From Hyphomicrobiales bacterium (GTDB lineage Bacteria; Pseudomonadota; Alphaproteobacteria; Rhizobiales; Beijerinckiaceae), in assembly GCA_028290285.1 (NCBI GenBank), contig JAQGKD010000117.1:20582-84581 (forward strand): 64,000 nucleotides of DNA, in the 5' to 3' direction. Both the position numbers and the translations under genes were made by a program. Below the pieces are notes generated by a model, which saw nothing but the letters and a program-made list of their open reading frames with translations, had not been told where the DNA came from and searched no databases. This document shows, piece after piece, positions 9,810-18,610 of this stretch (positions within the stretch are counted from its first letter, which is position 1; each line of letters starts with the position of its first letter).

Positions 9810-9827
9810 TTCGTTATATAGAACGAA
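9810..9827. promoter_or_regulatory. inverted repeat upstream of metK
   Basis: TTCGTT at 9810-9815 and AACGAA at 9822-9827 form perfect 6-bp arms around an AT spacer (ATATAG). It starts six bases after the regulator stop and 132 bp before metK. The dyad symmetry and AT core suit a binding site for a dimeric helix-turn-helix protein, and the TATATA core could be part of a -10 box. The cognate protein is not known; the adjacent XRE gene is the natural candidate. Confidence 0.45.
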
Positions 9828-9885
9828 AAACGCTGAAATGCTTGACCTGACGAACGCTCGATGGCACAAAAGCGTCCGGCGTTGC

Positions 9886-9914
9886 CGCCTCGCTCTTGCC
9901 TGAAGAGCGAGGCG
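9886..9914 (+). promoter_or_regulatory. 12-bp perfect hairpin in the metK leader
   Basis: Bases 9886-9897 pair without mismatch to 9903-9914, leaving the loop GCCTG. The stem is G+C rich and lies 45 bp before the metK GTG. No T tract follows directly (a T5 comes about 20 bases later), so it is not a simple terminator. An attenuator, an RNA-stability element or a ligand-sensing leader are options. No known SAM riboswitch consensus was matched by eye. Confidence 0.4.
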
Positions 9915-9959
9915 AGGGGCAGCGCAGGGATCCATTTTTCGCGACGAGCGGAGATAAGC

Positions 9960-11150
9960 GTGACCAGACAGAGCTACTTGTTCACGAGCGAATCAGTGTC
10001 CGAGGGGCATCCAGACAAGGTCTGTGACCGCATCTCCGATGAAATCGTCGATCTGTTTTTCCGCGAGGGTGCTAAGGTCGGGCTCGACCCCTACCAGATC
10101 CGCGTCGCTTGCGAGACGCTCGCAACGACCAACCGGGTCGTGATCGCGGGTGAAGTACGCGGTTCCGATATCTCCAAGGAACAGATCATCCATACTGCTC
10201 GTCAGGCCATCCGCGATATTGGCTACGAGCAGCAGGGGTTCCATTGGCAGAATGCCGACATCGAAGTGCTTCTCCATGCCCAGTCCGCGGATATCGCCAA
10301 GGGCGTCGACGCCGATGGTAACAAGGACGAAGGCGCTGGCGATCAGGGCATCATGTTCGGCTACGCCTGCCGCGAAACCCCGGAGCTGATGCCAGCCCCG
10401 ATCCACTATGCTCACAAGATCCTCCGCCTCGTGTCCGAGGCCCGCCGTTCCGGCATTGAGAAGCATCTCGGGCCGGATGCGAAAAGCCAGGTTACCATCC
10501 GTTACGAGGGCGGTCGTCCAGTCGGCGCAACCCAGATCGTCGTGTCGCACCAGCATGTGACCGAGGATCTGACCTCCGAGCAGGTCAGGGCTATCATCCG
10601 CCCCTACGTCGAAACGGCTTTGCCCGAGGGATGGATTTCCAAGGATACGATCTGGCACATCAATCCGACCGGCAAGTTCTACATCGGCGGGCCCGACGGA
10701 GACTGCGGCCTCACAGGTCGCAAGATCATCGTCGACACTTACGGCGGCGCCGCTCCGCACGGTGGCGGAGCCTTTTCCGGTAAGGATCCCACCAAGGTGG
10801 ATCGTTCCGCCGCCTATGCGGCGCGCTATCTCGCCAAAAACGTGGTCGCCGCTGGCCTCGCCGATAGCTGCACCCTTCAGCTCTCCTATGCGATCGGTGT
10901 CGCACAGCCGCTGTCGATCTATGCGGATCTGCACGGCTCGGGTCACGTGGACGCAGCCAAGCTCGAAAGCGTGCTGATGCAGGTCATGAGTCTGTCTCCC
11001 CGCGGGATCCGGGAGCACCTGAGCCTGAATCGCCCGATTTATGCGCGGACCTCCGCCTACGGTCATTTCGGCCGCACGCCGGATGCCGAGGGCGGATTCT
11101 CGTGGGAGAAGACCGATCTGGCGGACACGCTCAAGCGCTATTTCTCCTGA
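9960..11150 (+). CDS. metK: S-adenosylmethionine synthetase
   Basis: Makes S-adenosylmethionine from methionine and ATP; a cytoplasmic tetramer. The ATP-site signature [13 protein letters not shown] follows directly after the start; later come the P-loop-like [19 protein letters not shown] region (about residue 260) and GGFSWEKTD near the C-terminus. The GTG at 9960 is chosen because a GGAG lies seven to eleven bases upstream and the family N-terminus begins there, giving 396 aa; the frame stays open upstream to 9861 but that stretch holds the leader hairpin. SAM feeds MiaB, TrmB and UbiE encoded nearby. Confidence 0.97.
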   Translation: MTRQSYLFTSESVSEGHPDKVCDRISDEIVDLFFREGAKVGLDPYQIRVACETLATTNRVVIAGEVRGSDISKEQIIHTARQAIRDIGYEQQGFHWQNADIEVLLHAQSADIAKGVDADGNKDEGAGDQGIMFGYACRETPELMPAPIHYAHKILRLVSEARRSGIEKHLGPDAKSQVTIRYEGGRPVGATQIVVSHQHVTEDLTSEQVRAIIRPYVETALPEGWISKDTIWHINPTGKFYIGGPDGDCGLTGRKIIVDTYGGAAPHGGGAFSGKDPTKVDRSAAYAARYLAKNVVAAGLADSCTLQLSYAIGVAQPLSIYADLHGSGHVDAAKLESVLMQVMSLSPRGIREHLSLNRPIYARTSAYGHFGRTPDAEGGFSWEKTDLADTLKRYFS

Positions 11151-11189
11151 CGGCCAAAAGCGTCCGAGTCACCAAGCGGGACAATCGAT

Positions 11190-11945
11190 ATGGGCGACGA
11201 CCCTCGGCTGTCAGGCCTGGCGGCCGATCTTCCGGAAGTCCGGACGTTGTTTGGGCGCCGCAAGGGAAAGAAATTGCGTGCGCATCAGGCAACCCTCTTG
11301 GCCGAGGTCCTGCCGGCGCTCGCGCTTGATCTTTCTACGGCCGCGATTGACGATCCGGCCCAGCTATTTCCTGACGTGCCTGACGACGTCCGAATGGAAA
11401 TAGGGTTTGGCGGAGCAGAGCATCTCGTCTTTGAAGCAGCGCGACAGCCGAAGATCGGCTTCATTGGCTGTGAGCCCTTTGTCAACGGAGTTGCCAAGCT
11501 CCTCGTCCAGGTGGAGGAGCAGAATTTGCGCAACGTCCGTGTACACCACGGCGATGCGCGTCAAATTCTGGAACGGCTCCCGAATGGCACACTCGGCCGC
11601 GTCGATGTGCTCTATCCTGATCCGTGGCCCAAATGGCGGCAACGCAAACGCCGGTTTCTTTCGGCCGAAAATCTCAACGAGATCGCCCGCGTGCTGCGGC
11701 CGGGCGGCAAGTTTCGGTTTGCCACTGATATCGACGATTATGCAGGCTGGGTTCTGGCGCGCGTATTGAAGATGAACAGCTTGTCTTGGGAAGAGTCCGG
11801 CGGACGTGACTGGTGTCAGGCCTGGCCACAATGGCCGAGCACGCGTTATGAAGCCAAGGCCTTCCGGGAAGGACGACCGCCCGTTTATCTGACCTTCGTC
11901 CGTAGGGACGGAGCAACGACGTTGGGTTCCGCTCCAAATCTGTGA
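11190..11945 (+). CDS. trmB: tRNA (guanine-N7-)-methyltransferase TrmB
   Basis: Methylates G46 of tRNA at N7 using SAM. The 251-aa protein has the TrmB layout: an N-terminal RxFGRRxGK segment (FGRRKGKK), the Rossmann motif I region MEIGFGGAEHL, and the family signature VLYPDPWPKWRQRKRRF around residues 138-154. It follows metK by 40 bp, so the donor synthetase and a donor user are probably cotranscribed. Its last 61 bp overlap the 3' end of a convergent metallopeptidase gene. rimP-nusA, which often follow trmB in relatives, are not present here. Confidence 0.95.
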   Translation: MGDDPRLSGLAADLPEVRTLFGRRKGKKLRAHQATLLAEVLPALALDLSTAAIDDPAQLFPDVPDDVRMEIGFGGAEHLVFEAARQPKIGFIGCEPFVNGVAKLLVQVEEQNLRNVRVHHGDARQILERLPNGTLGRVDVLYPDPWPKWRQRKRRFLSAENLNEIARVLRPGGKFRFATDIDDYAGWVLARVLKMNSLSWEESGGRDWCQAWPQWPSTRYEAKAFREGRPPVYLTFVRRDGATTLGSAPNL

Positions 11946-12718
11946 AGTCCCGTTCCATGCGCTTTTAGCCACGTCTCCGCGCGATCCGTTTGCGGAGCAA
12001 GTTCACGCGTGAGCTCCCAAAATTTCTCGGAATGATTCATGTGAACGAGATGCGCAACCTCATGGGCCGCGAGATAGTCCAGCACGAACGGCGGCGACAT
12101 GACCAGCCGCCATGAAAAGTTGAGCGACCCGCTCGCCGAACATGAACCCCATCGGCTCGTTGTGTCCCGCACTGTGACACGGCGCGCGGCATAACCGAGT
12201 TGCTTCGTGTGGTGGCGGACTGCCGTTTCGAGATCTTGCTTGGCTTCGCGTTTCAGAAAGTCGCTGATCCGGCGGGGAACGTATTCCGCTCCGCAAGACA
12301 CTCGCAGCACAGGAGAGGCGCCGTCCTCATCGTTGTGGTCGTCTACCATGATACCGCCGCGCGCAGCTTCGACATGAACGATCAGATGATCATTCCCCCG
12401 AATCGGAATGATGAAGCCATGTCGAAATGGAACAGCATTTGGGAGACGATGTAGTCGCGCCGCTATCCAGGCTGCATGCCGCTGCGCAAAATCCAGAGCT
12501 GCTTTCGTCGAGCCGCGGTTCGGCATCGTCAGCACGACATCGCGTGTCGCAGCGCGAACTCGCAACGTAAATCGACGGGCTCCCGTCACGCGCTTGAGCG
12601 CGACGGAGTAGGCCTGCCCTTCATGCAACACATGGAGGCGATCGTGTGCAGGAGAGTCGGAGGAAGCGTCTCGTCGGAACAGGCGTAGCATTCCGACGAG
12701 TCTAATCGCATTTGGCAC
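11885..12718 (-). CDS. YgjP-like (M48/SprT-type) zinc metallopeptidase
   Basis: A 277-aa protein of the YgjP/DUF45 family. The zinc motif HEVAHLVHMNHSEKFW near residue 235 contains HExxH plus a downstream His, and the preceding TTSRWGSCS segment is the other family hallmark. The N-terminal half (about 25-120) matches the family's beta-rich region with KRVTGARRFTLRV. Substrate and physiological role are not established. The first 18 residues are not conserved and the start may lie at an internal ATG. Its 3' end overlaps trmB by 61 bp on the opposite strand. Confidence 0.85.
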   Translation of the reverse strand: MPNAIRLVGMLRLFRRDASSDSPAHDRLHVLHEGQAYSVALKRVTGARRFTLRVRAATRDVVLTMPNRGSTKAALDFAQRHAAWIAARLHRLPNAVPFRHGFIIPIRGNDHLIVHVEAARGGIMVDDHNDEDGASPVLRVSCGAEYVPRRISDFLKREAKQDLETAVRHHTKQLGYAARRVTVRDTTSRWGSCSASGSLNFSWRLVMSPPFVLDYLAAHEVAHLVHMNHSEKFWELTRELAPQTDRAETWLKAHGTGLHRFGAEPNVVAPSLRTKVR

Positions 12719-12746
12719 TGAGTCGCCAGTGTGGCGATTGGGTTCG

Positions 12747-14066
12747 TCAGCTGTTCGACGCGGCGATCTTCAATGTGACCGGTTTCGAACCTTTGCCCTT
12801 CGCTGCAGAAGCGTCGTTTTCCAGGTTGGCGATGAAGTCTCGGATACGCGGTGCAATTTCCGAGCGATAGCGCGATCCATTGAACACGCCGTAATGCCCG
12901 ACTCCCATCTGGAGATAGTGAAGCTTTTTCGCCTCCGGGATATTCACGCACAATTCCTGAGCTGCATACGTCTGGCCGACGCCGGAGATGTCGTCGTTTT
13001 CGCCCTCCACGGTCATAAGGCCCGTCCTGTGGATGGCGGTGAGATCGACCGGTTTCCCGCGATGCGTCATCTCCCCCTTTGGAAGAGAATGCCGCACAAA
13101 GACGCATTCGATCGTCTGCATATAATAATCAGCGGAGAGATCCATCACCGCCATATATTCATCGTAGAAATCGCGATGCTTTTCAGCCGAATCACCGTCT
13201 CCCTTCACGAGATGGTTGAACATGTCGAGGTGAGCGTTCACGTGCCTGTCCATGTTCATGGCCATGAAGCCCGACAATTGCAGGAAGCCCGGATAGACCT
13301 GTCGACCGAGGCCGGGATAAGGGAACGGCACGTTGGCAAGGCAGTTCTTGCGAAACCATTCGGTTCCACGTTCCTGCGCGAGCTTGTTGACCGCAGTGGG
13401 GCTGCGTCGCGTGTCGATCGGGCCCCCCATCAGGGTCATGGAAGCAGGCACGTGCGGATGATCCTCCATTTCCATCCGTGCGACGGCCGCGATAAGCGGG
13501 ACGGACGGCTGGCAAACTCCGAGGGTGTGCAGGCCCGCGCCCTCGCTGTCCTTGCCGAGGAGCGTAAACATCGAGATCAGGTAGTCGATGTAATCATCGA
13601 GATCGAACCCGCCCTCGCTCAGAGGCACCATGCGCGCATCCGACCAGTCTGTGATGTAGACCTCGTAATGAGGAAGAAACGCCTCGACCGTGCCACGCAA
13701 CAGTGTCGCGTAATGCCCGGACACAGGCGCCACGATGAGAAGTTTCGGCTGTGGGCGCGCCAGGCGTGTCGTGCTGCGCGAAAAATGAATGAGCTTGCAG
13801 AATGGCCGCTCCCAGACGATCTCTTCTGTGATCGCAACGCGCTCTCCGTTGACCTCGGTCGTCTCGAAACCGAAGATCGGCTTCCCGTAACGGCGCGTGA
13901 TCCGCTCGAACAATTCGGCGGAGGCTGCCACGTTCTTGCCGAGGGCAGTGTGCGCCAGGGGGTTCATGGGGCTCTTGAAGAGAAGACGCGTCGCGTCCGA
14001 CCATGCGCGCGCCGGCACGAGCGCGGCATGGGCCATTTCATACATTTGATACGAATAGCGGTTCAT
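12747..14066 (-). CDS. phaZ: intracellular polyhydroxybutyrate depolymerase PhaZ
   Basis: Degrades stored PHB granules in the cytoplasm. The alpha/beta-hydrolase has 439 aa from the ATG at 14066. The nucleophile is expected to be the Cys in LGVCQPSVPL, as in Ralstonia PhaZ1; the acid lies in VEGENDD and the His in VGHYGVFNG. The N-terminal segment MNRYSYQMYEMAHAALVPAR is typical of the PhaZ family, so the ATG at 14066 is preferred over the earlier in-frame ATG at 14192, whose extra 42 residues resemble nothing in the family. The gene is divergent from the regB-regA redox pair across 199 bp, so its promoter must lie there. Confidence 0.93.
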   Translation of the reverse strand: MNRYSYQMYEMAHAALVPARAWSDATRLLFKSPMNPLAHTALGKNVAASAELFERITRRYGKPIFGFETTEVNGERVAITEEIVWERPFCKLIHFSRSTTRLARPQPKLLIVAPVSGHYATLLRGTVEAFLPHYEVYITDWSDARMVPLSEGGFDLDDYIDYLISMFTLLGKDSEGAGLHTLGVCQPSVPLIAAVARMEMEDHPHVPASMTLMGGPIDTRRSPTAVNKLAQERGTEWFRKNCLANVPFPYPGLGRQVYPGFLQLSGFMAMNMDRHVNAHLDMFNHLVKGDGDSAEKHRDFYDEYMAVMDLSADYYMQTIECVFVRHSLPKGEMTHRGKPVDLTAIHRTGLMTVEGENDDISGVGQTYAAQELCVNIPEAKKLHYLQMGVGHYGVFNGSRYRSEIAPRIRDFIANLENDASAAKGKGSKPVTLKIAASNS

Positions 14067-14265
14067 GGAGAAACCAATCCTATGCAGGCGCGCGCGCCGA
14101 TAACTTAACTTGTCGCGAAGCAGTTCGGTTCGAAGAACTTTAGCATTCCTTGCATCGCAACATAAGCGTCTCTTATTTTCAAGCGCGCACAATGGCGGAG
14201 ACGCAGCAGAACAGGAGAGAGCGTAACACTGGTCAAGCGACCGGATACGCCCTAGTTAACGAGCG

Positions 14266-15603
14266 ATGCCCGACCTTGCTAACCTGAACTTGGGACGTCG
14301 TGCTCGGCGCCTGCGCGTGGACACATTGATCCGCTTGCGCTGGCTAGCCGTGGCGGGACAGTCCGCGGCGGTCCTGGCGACATTTTATGGCCTCGGTTTT
14401 CCACTTCCTCTCGGGTTGTGTTTTCTCGCGATAGCAGCTTCTGCCTGGCTCAACATCGGTTTGCGCGTCAGGTTCCCGGTCAGCCATCGCCTCGAAGATA
14501 CCGCAGCCCTCATTCTCCTCTCATACGATGTCCTGCAGCTTTCGGGTCTGCTGTACCTGACCGGGGGTCTTGAAAACCCGTTTGCAATGCTCTTCCTTGC
14601 TCCCGTTATGATAGCCGCGGTGTCCCTGACCAGCCGGGCCACTCTGTTACTGGGGATCCTGATCGTTCTGGCGGCCAGCTTCCTGGCATTTTTTCACTTG
14701 CCCCTGCCTTGGCTGCCGAACGAGAGCCTCAGCCTTCCGATTCTTTACCTTGCGGGAATCTGGCTCGCGATTGTGCTCGGGGCGGCTTTCATCGGAATTT
14801 ATGCTGCGCGGGTGGCAGAAGAAGCCCGCCGGCTCTCGGACGCGCTGGCTGCGACCGAACTCGTCCTGGCGCGCGAGCAGCACCTAACCCAACTCGACGG
14901 TCTTGCTGCAGCCGCTGCTCACGAACTGGGCACGCCCCTTGCCACGATTACGCTCATCGTCAAGGATCTCGCCGAGATGTTACCTATCGAGGGATTGATC
15001 GGCGAAGACGTGGTTCTACTCGCCCAAGAGGTCCAGCGCTGCCGTATGATCCTCGGCAAACTTGCCTCCCTCGGCGACGAGGGGGCTGAGATGCTCGACC
15101 GGATGACGGTCAGTCACCTGGTTGAGGAGGTTGTCGAGCCACAGCGCAATTTCGGGGTCGAACTCGTCATCGACAATGCGGGCGAAGGCGCCGAACCGAT
15201 CTGCCGGCGCAATCCGGGAATTCTCTACGGACTCGGCAATCTGGTCGAGAATGCGATGGATTTCGCTAACAGCCGTGTCCGGATCGAAATGCGGTGGACG
15301 CAGGATCAGGTACGGATCACCATTGAAGATGATGGACCCGGCTTTCTGCCCGACGTCCTCATCCGCGTGGGGGAACCCTATATCTCAACCAAGGGGCCGG
15401 AACGGCGCGCCAAGTCTGAAAACGGCGGGCTTGGCCTCGGCCTGTTCATTGCCAAGACATTACTCGAGCGATCCGGGGCGACCGTAGCCATGGCGAACGC
15501 TCCGCCGCCGGGCCGCGGAGCACGAATCGTTGTGATCTGGCCGCGATTGCTGTTCGAACGGTTGAAGACGGGTGAAGCTGAACGATCTGCTCGGGGTCGG
15601 TGA
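14266..15603 (+). CDS. regB: redox sensor histidine kinase RegB/PrrB/ActS
   Basis: An inner-membrane kinase of 445 aa that senses quinone pool and redox state and phosphorylates RegA. About six hydrophobic helices fill residues 25-180. The quinone-binding motif GGLENPF is at 100-106. The H-box AAAHELGTPL has the phospho-acceptor His219. A Cys at 259, in VQRCRM, matches the redox-active Cys265 of Rhodobacter capsulatus RegB. The HATPase_c domain runs from about 310 to 425, with EDDGPGF and GGLGLGLFIAK. Together these mark a true RegB rather than a generic kinase. The stop is shared with a possible start of regA, so the pair is one unit. Confidence 0.95.
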   Translation: MPDLANLNLGRRARRLRVDTLIRLRWLAVAGQSAAVLATFYGLGFPLPLGLCFLAIAASAWLNIGLRVRFPVSHRLEDTAALILLSYDVLQLSGLLYLTGGLENPFAMLFLAPVMIAAVSLTSRATLLLGILIVLAASFLAFFHLPLPWLPNESLSLPILYLAGIWLAIVLGAAFIGIYAARVAEEARRLSDALAATELVLAREQHLTQLDGLAAAAAHELGTPLATITLIVKDLAEMLPIEGLIGEDVVLLAQEVQRCRMILGKLASLGDEGAEMLDRMTVSHLVEEVVEPQRNFGVELVIDNAGEGAEPICRRNPGILYGLGNLVENAMDFANSRVRIEMRWTQDQVRITIEDDGPGFLPDVLIRVGEPYISTKGPERRAKSENGGLGLGLFIAKTLLERSGATVAMANAPPPGRGARIVVIWPRLLFERLKTGEAERSARGR

Positions 15604-15656
15604 TGAAAAATTGGTCTTCCAGGCCTATATCTCCCTGGAAAGGCGAGGATTTAAAA

Positions 15657-16241
15657 ATGACGGAAGACGTTAAGGTAGCTGTTGAGCCTTCGGCCGCAGA
15701 CGAGCCTGCGCAGCAGGCAGAGATGACCCTGCTGATTGTCGACGACGACAAGCCGTTTCTTGCTCGACTGACGAGAGCGATGGAGAGCCGGGGCTTTCAG
15801 GTAATCGGCGCGGAATCCGTGGCGGACGGGCTTGCTGCCATCCGGCGGTCTGCGCCGGCTTTCGCCATCATCGACATGCGACTGGCCGACGGAAACGGGC
15901 TGGACGTGATCTCGGAGTTGAAGGCCGTGAGGCCCGACGCCCGCGGAATCATTCTGACCGGCTATGGGAATATCGTGACGGCTGTGACAGCGGTGAAGCT
16001 GGGTGCATTCGACTATCTGGCGAAGCCGGCGGACGCGGACGAGATCTTCAGCGCGCTGATGGCTCTTCAGCACGACAAGGCGGAACTTCCAGAAAATCCG
16101 ATGTCTGCCGATCGAGTGCGGTGGGAGCACATCCAGAGGATTTACGAATTGTGCGGCCGCAACGTTTCGGAAACAGCGCGACGTCTCAACATGCACCGCC
16201 GCACGCTCCAGCGTATCCTCGCCAAACGAGCTCCACGCTGA
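15657..16241 (+). CDS. regA: redox response regulator RegA/PrrA/ActR
   Basis: The partner of RegB: 194 aa with a receiver domain (about 20-140) and a Fis-type helix-turn-helix at the C-terminus (SETARRLNMHRRTLQRIL). The phospho-acceptor is Asp73 in FAIIDMRLADG; the acidic pair VDDDK and the Lys in YLAKPAD are intact. Targets in relatives include respiration, photosynthesis, nitrogen and carbon fixation. The ATG at 15657 has AGGCGAGGA ahead of it and gives the normal length; a GTG at 15600, overlapping the regB stop, would add 19 unconserved residues. It converges on mmcB with a seven-base gap. Confidence 0.95.
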   Translation: MTEDVKVAVEPSAADEPAQQAEMTLLIVDDDKPFLARLTRAMESRGFQVIGAESVADGLAAIRRSAPAFAIIDMRLADGNGLDVISELKAVRPDARGIILTGYGNIVTAVTAVKLGAFDYLAKPADADEIFSALMALQHDKAELPENPMSADRVRWEHIQRIYELCGRNVSETARRLNMHRRTLQRILAKRAPR

Positions 16242-16248
16242 AGAGCGA

Positions 16249-16755
16249 CTAATCCATACCGCAGTCTCGATCCCAAAGCAGATGCAGCCGATCCGCAGCC
16301 GCCAGGGCGAAGCGCAACATCATGGCGCGTCGCGTGGCGGGCGCGAGTCGATGTAACGGTGCTGGCCTGATGATTTCGGCGCCATAGCCATCCGCTACGA
16401 TGAGGCCGGCATCCTCGGGAATCAGTTCGGCGGGCAGGTTACTCGCGATTGCGAAGTACAAATGATCGCAATGGTCGCGATAGACCGGCCATTTCTGATC
16501 TGCGCGGAAGTCCGCGAGGGACGATTTGATCTCGACGATGGTCACGGCGCCGTCAGGCCCTAGCGCCACAACGTCGGCGCGCCGGCCGTTTGGCAGCGTG
16601 AGTTCCGGTACGGTCGAAAGGCCGTGCGCCCGCAGAAGTCTCCGCGTTCCCCGCGCAATGAGCAGCGCCATCTCGGATTGGCGACCATCTCGTGGTGCTG
16701 CCGGAAGTGACATCGGTTTCATGGGACTTGGTACACCCGGCATGCCGCGAATCAC
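16249..16755 (-). CDS. MmcB-family DNA repair protein (PD-(D/E)XK-like)
   Basis: A 168-aa protein of the MmcB family, named for mitomycin C sensitivity in Caulobacter. A restriction-endonuclease-like core is visible: GRRADVVALG supplies the Asp and VTIVEIKSS the E-x-K, about residues 55-80, followed by DQKWPVYRDHCDHLYFAI. That pattern predicts a DNA nuclease, but activity is not proven. The start is uncertain, since the first 25 residues are unconserved. An exact alphaproteobacterial SOS box (GTTC-N7-GTTC) was not found upstream. Confidence 0.85.
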   Translation of the reverse strand: MIRGMPGVPSPMKPMSLPAAPRDGRQSEMALLIARGTRRLLRAHGLSTVPELTLPNGRRADVVALGPDGAVTIVEIKSSLADFRADQKWPVYRDHCDHLYFAIASNLPAELIPEDAGLIVADGYGAEIIRPAPLHRLAPATRRAMMLRFALAAADRLHLLWDRDCGMD

Positions 16756-16778
16756 AAGAACGCTGTCGAAAACGGGCG

Positions 16779-17552
16779 TCAGGAATCAGCCCCAAGCTGA
16801 GCCGCGAGCAGGAGCTCCTTCCCTGACCCGGAGGACCGGAACGCGAGACCGAAGGCCCTGTCGAGAACTTTGCTGGATAGTATCTCGGCTGGAGCCTCGT
16901 CTGCAACGATGACGCCGTCCTGAAGGACGATGATTCGATCCGCGAATCGCAGCGCGAGTGCCAGGTCATGCAGGACTGCGATCACGGCACCTCCCCTGTG
17001 GGCGTAGCGCGCCAGCACTTGCATGGTCGCTATCTGATGGGCGGGATCCAGCGAAGCGACGGGTTCATCGGCCAGAAGCACCGGAGCTTGCACGGCGAGG
17101 GCGCGCGCCAGGAGAACACGCGCCGTCTCGCCTCCCGAGAGGGCCACCGTCGACTGATGGCGGATCGGCATGAGATCGCAATCCGTCATCGCCTCGTTGA
17201 TCGCGGCATAATCATCCGCACTTCGATGCTGCAGCGAGGAGCCGAAAGGAAGGCGCCCAAGAGCGACAACCTCGCTGACGGACATCGGCCAATGGATGCG
17301 TCCGCCCTGTTCCAAATAGGAACAATGCTGCGCGCGCGGACGGATCATGCGGCCCGCCCCCATCCCGACGGTTCCCCCACGCAGGGGGAGAAGTCCTGCG
17401 GCAGCCTTGAGGAGGCTCGTCTTCCCGGCGCCATTTGGGCCGACGAGCGCAACGAATTCACCTGCCCGCAGCGACAGTGAAGCATCGCGTACGACGCGGC
17501 GTCCGTCGAGCATAACGTTGACATGGCAAGCTTCGAGCAGGATGGCGCTCAT
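16779..17552 (-). CDS. btuD: B12/heme-type ABC transporter ATP-binding protein (BtuD-like)
   Basis: A cytoplasmic ABC ATPase of 257 aa. Walker A is GPNGAGKTS near residue 38, the signature is LSGGETARVLLARAL and Walker B is VLLADEPVASLD. Sequence type is HmuV/BtuD/FecE, which cannot be told apart by eye. Cobalamin is inferred from context: it overlaps btuC by four bases, follows btuB behind a cobalamin riboswitch, and cobU lies nearby. It is the last gene of the minus-strand btuB-btuC-btuD unit. Confidence 0.85.
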   Translation of the reverse strand: MSAILLEACHVNVMLDGRRVVRDASLSLRAGEFVALVGPNGAGKTSLLKAAAGLLPLRGGTVGMGAGRMIRPRAQHCSYLEQGGRIHWPMSVSEVVALGRLPFGSSLQHRSADDYAAINEAMTDCDLMPIRHQSTVALSGGETARVLLARALAVQAPVLLADEPVASLDPAHQIATMQVLARYAHRGGAVIAVLHDLALALRFADRIIVLQDGVIVADEAPAEILSSKVLDRAFGLAFRSSGSGKELLLAAQLGADS

Positions 17553-18601
17553 GAGCCACCCCCGTCTCCGAAAAAGGCTTTGCGGCTCACGACGAGGTAG
17601 AGAAACATCGGAACTCCGATCAGGGCTGTGACAACACCGATCTTGATTTCGCTCGTCGCAGGGATGAGGCGGACGAGAATATCCGCCGCTGTCAGCAAGC
17701 CTGCTCCGATCAGGGCGGAGGGGAGAAGCACCCGTTGCGGGTCACCGCCCACGAGCGGTCGCGCCAAGTGGGGGGCAACGAGGCCGACGAATCCAATCGC
17801 GCCGGACACGGCGACACCTGCGCCTATACCGCAGGCGGTTGCCGCGATAGTCGCCACCCGAAGCTGTCCGACGTTGATTCCGAGACTTCGGGCGACATCC
17901 TCTCCCAGGGTCAATGCCCGATAACCGCGTCCGCACCGAAGGAGCACGAAGGCAGACAGGGCGATGAAGGGGGTGGCTAGGAGAACGTGGTGCAGAGAGC
18001 GGTCTTCGAACGAGCCCATCAGCCAGAAGACGATTTCGGTCACGGCAAAGGGATTGGGCGAAAGATTGATCACAAGCGAGGTCGCTGCACCCGCGAGGCT
18101 CGCGACTGCCAGCCCAGACAGGATCATCGTGATGAGATGCGCGCCACGTCCCGCCACGACGAAGACGACCATCATCGACGCGAGCGCGCCGATGATCGCG
18201 GCCGCCGGAAGTGCCCAGGAGAGGGCGTCCGCAAGCCCGGAATAAAGCACGATGACTGCACCCAAGGCCGCAGCCTGCGGTCCACCAAAAATGGCGGGTT
18301 CGGCGAGAGGGTTTCGCAGGAGGCCCTGTAGGGAAGCGCCACTCAGACCCAGTATCCCTCCGACACTGATGGCCAGCAGCATGCGCGGCAGGCGGATCTC
18401 CAGAATGATAATCCCGGCCGACCCCTCGCCCCGCAGGCCGGACAGCACTTCACCGGGTGAAAGGTGCGCAGACCCGACGATCAAGGAGATTGCTGCGAGC
18501 GATGCGAGGAGAACCAGGAGAGCCGGAACCAGTCCGCGACCTGTCGCGCCACATGATGAGGCGTGTTTCTTGTCGAGTCTGTCTCCAGCTCCCGCAGTCA
18601 T
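17549..18601 (-). CDS. btuC: B12-type ABC transporter permease (FecCD family, BtuC-like)
   Basis: An inner-membrane permease of 350 aa with about nine to ten hydrophobic helices after a charged N-terminal tail of about 25 residues. FecCD hallmarks are present: IRLPRMLLA, GLSGASLQGLLRNPLAEP, and the cytoplasmic coupling helix region GFVGLVAPHLARPLVGGDPQ, given here as GFVGLVAPH. It carries cobalamin across the inner membrane together with the ATPase encoded next to it. It starts ten bases after btuB ends and overlaps btuD by four bases, so all three share a transcript. Cobalamin rather than iron-siderophore is inferred from the riboswitch. Confidence 0.88.
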   Translation of the reverse strand: MTAGAGDRLDKKHASSCGATGRGLVPALLVLLASLAAISLIVGSAHLSPGEVLSGLRGEGSAGIIILEIRLPRMLLAISVGGILGLSGASLQGLLRNPLAEPAIFGGPQAAALGAVIVLYSGLADALSWALPAAAIIGALASMMVVFVVAGRGAHLITMILSGLAVASLAGAATSLVINLSPNPFAVTEIVFWLMGSFEDRSLHHVLLATPFIALSAFVLLRCGRGYRALTLGEDVARSLGINVGQLRVATIAATACGIGAGVAVSGAIGFVGLVAPHLARPLVGGDPQRVLLPSALIGAGLLTAADILVRLIPATSEIKIGVVTALIGVPMFLYLVVSRKAFFGDGGGS

Positions 18602-18610
18602 CCCAGGGGC

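Noticed and set aside
9805..9959. Known SAM or SAM/SAH riboswitch before metK
   Set aside because: Conserved core sequences of those classes were not seen; only an isolated hairpin is present.
14122..14139. AGTTC/GAACT inverted repeat between phaZ and regB
   Set aside because: Arms are only 5 bp, and no match to a known RegA or other operator could be argued.
16756..16790. SOS (LexA) box before mmcB
   Set aside because: A GTTC-like pair is present but the left half and spacing do not fit GTTC-N7-GTTC.
16779..18601. Heme or siderophore transporter (hmuV/fecCD) instead of BtuCD
   Set aside because: The sequences alone would allow it, but a clear cobalamin riboswitch leads the unit and cobU lies beside it.
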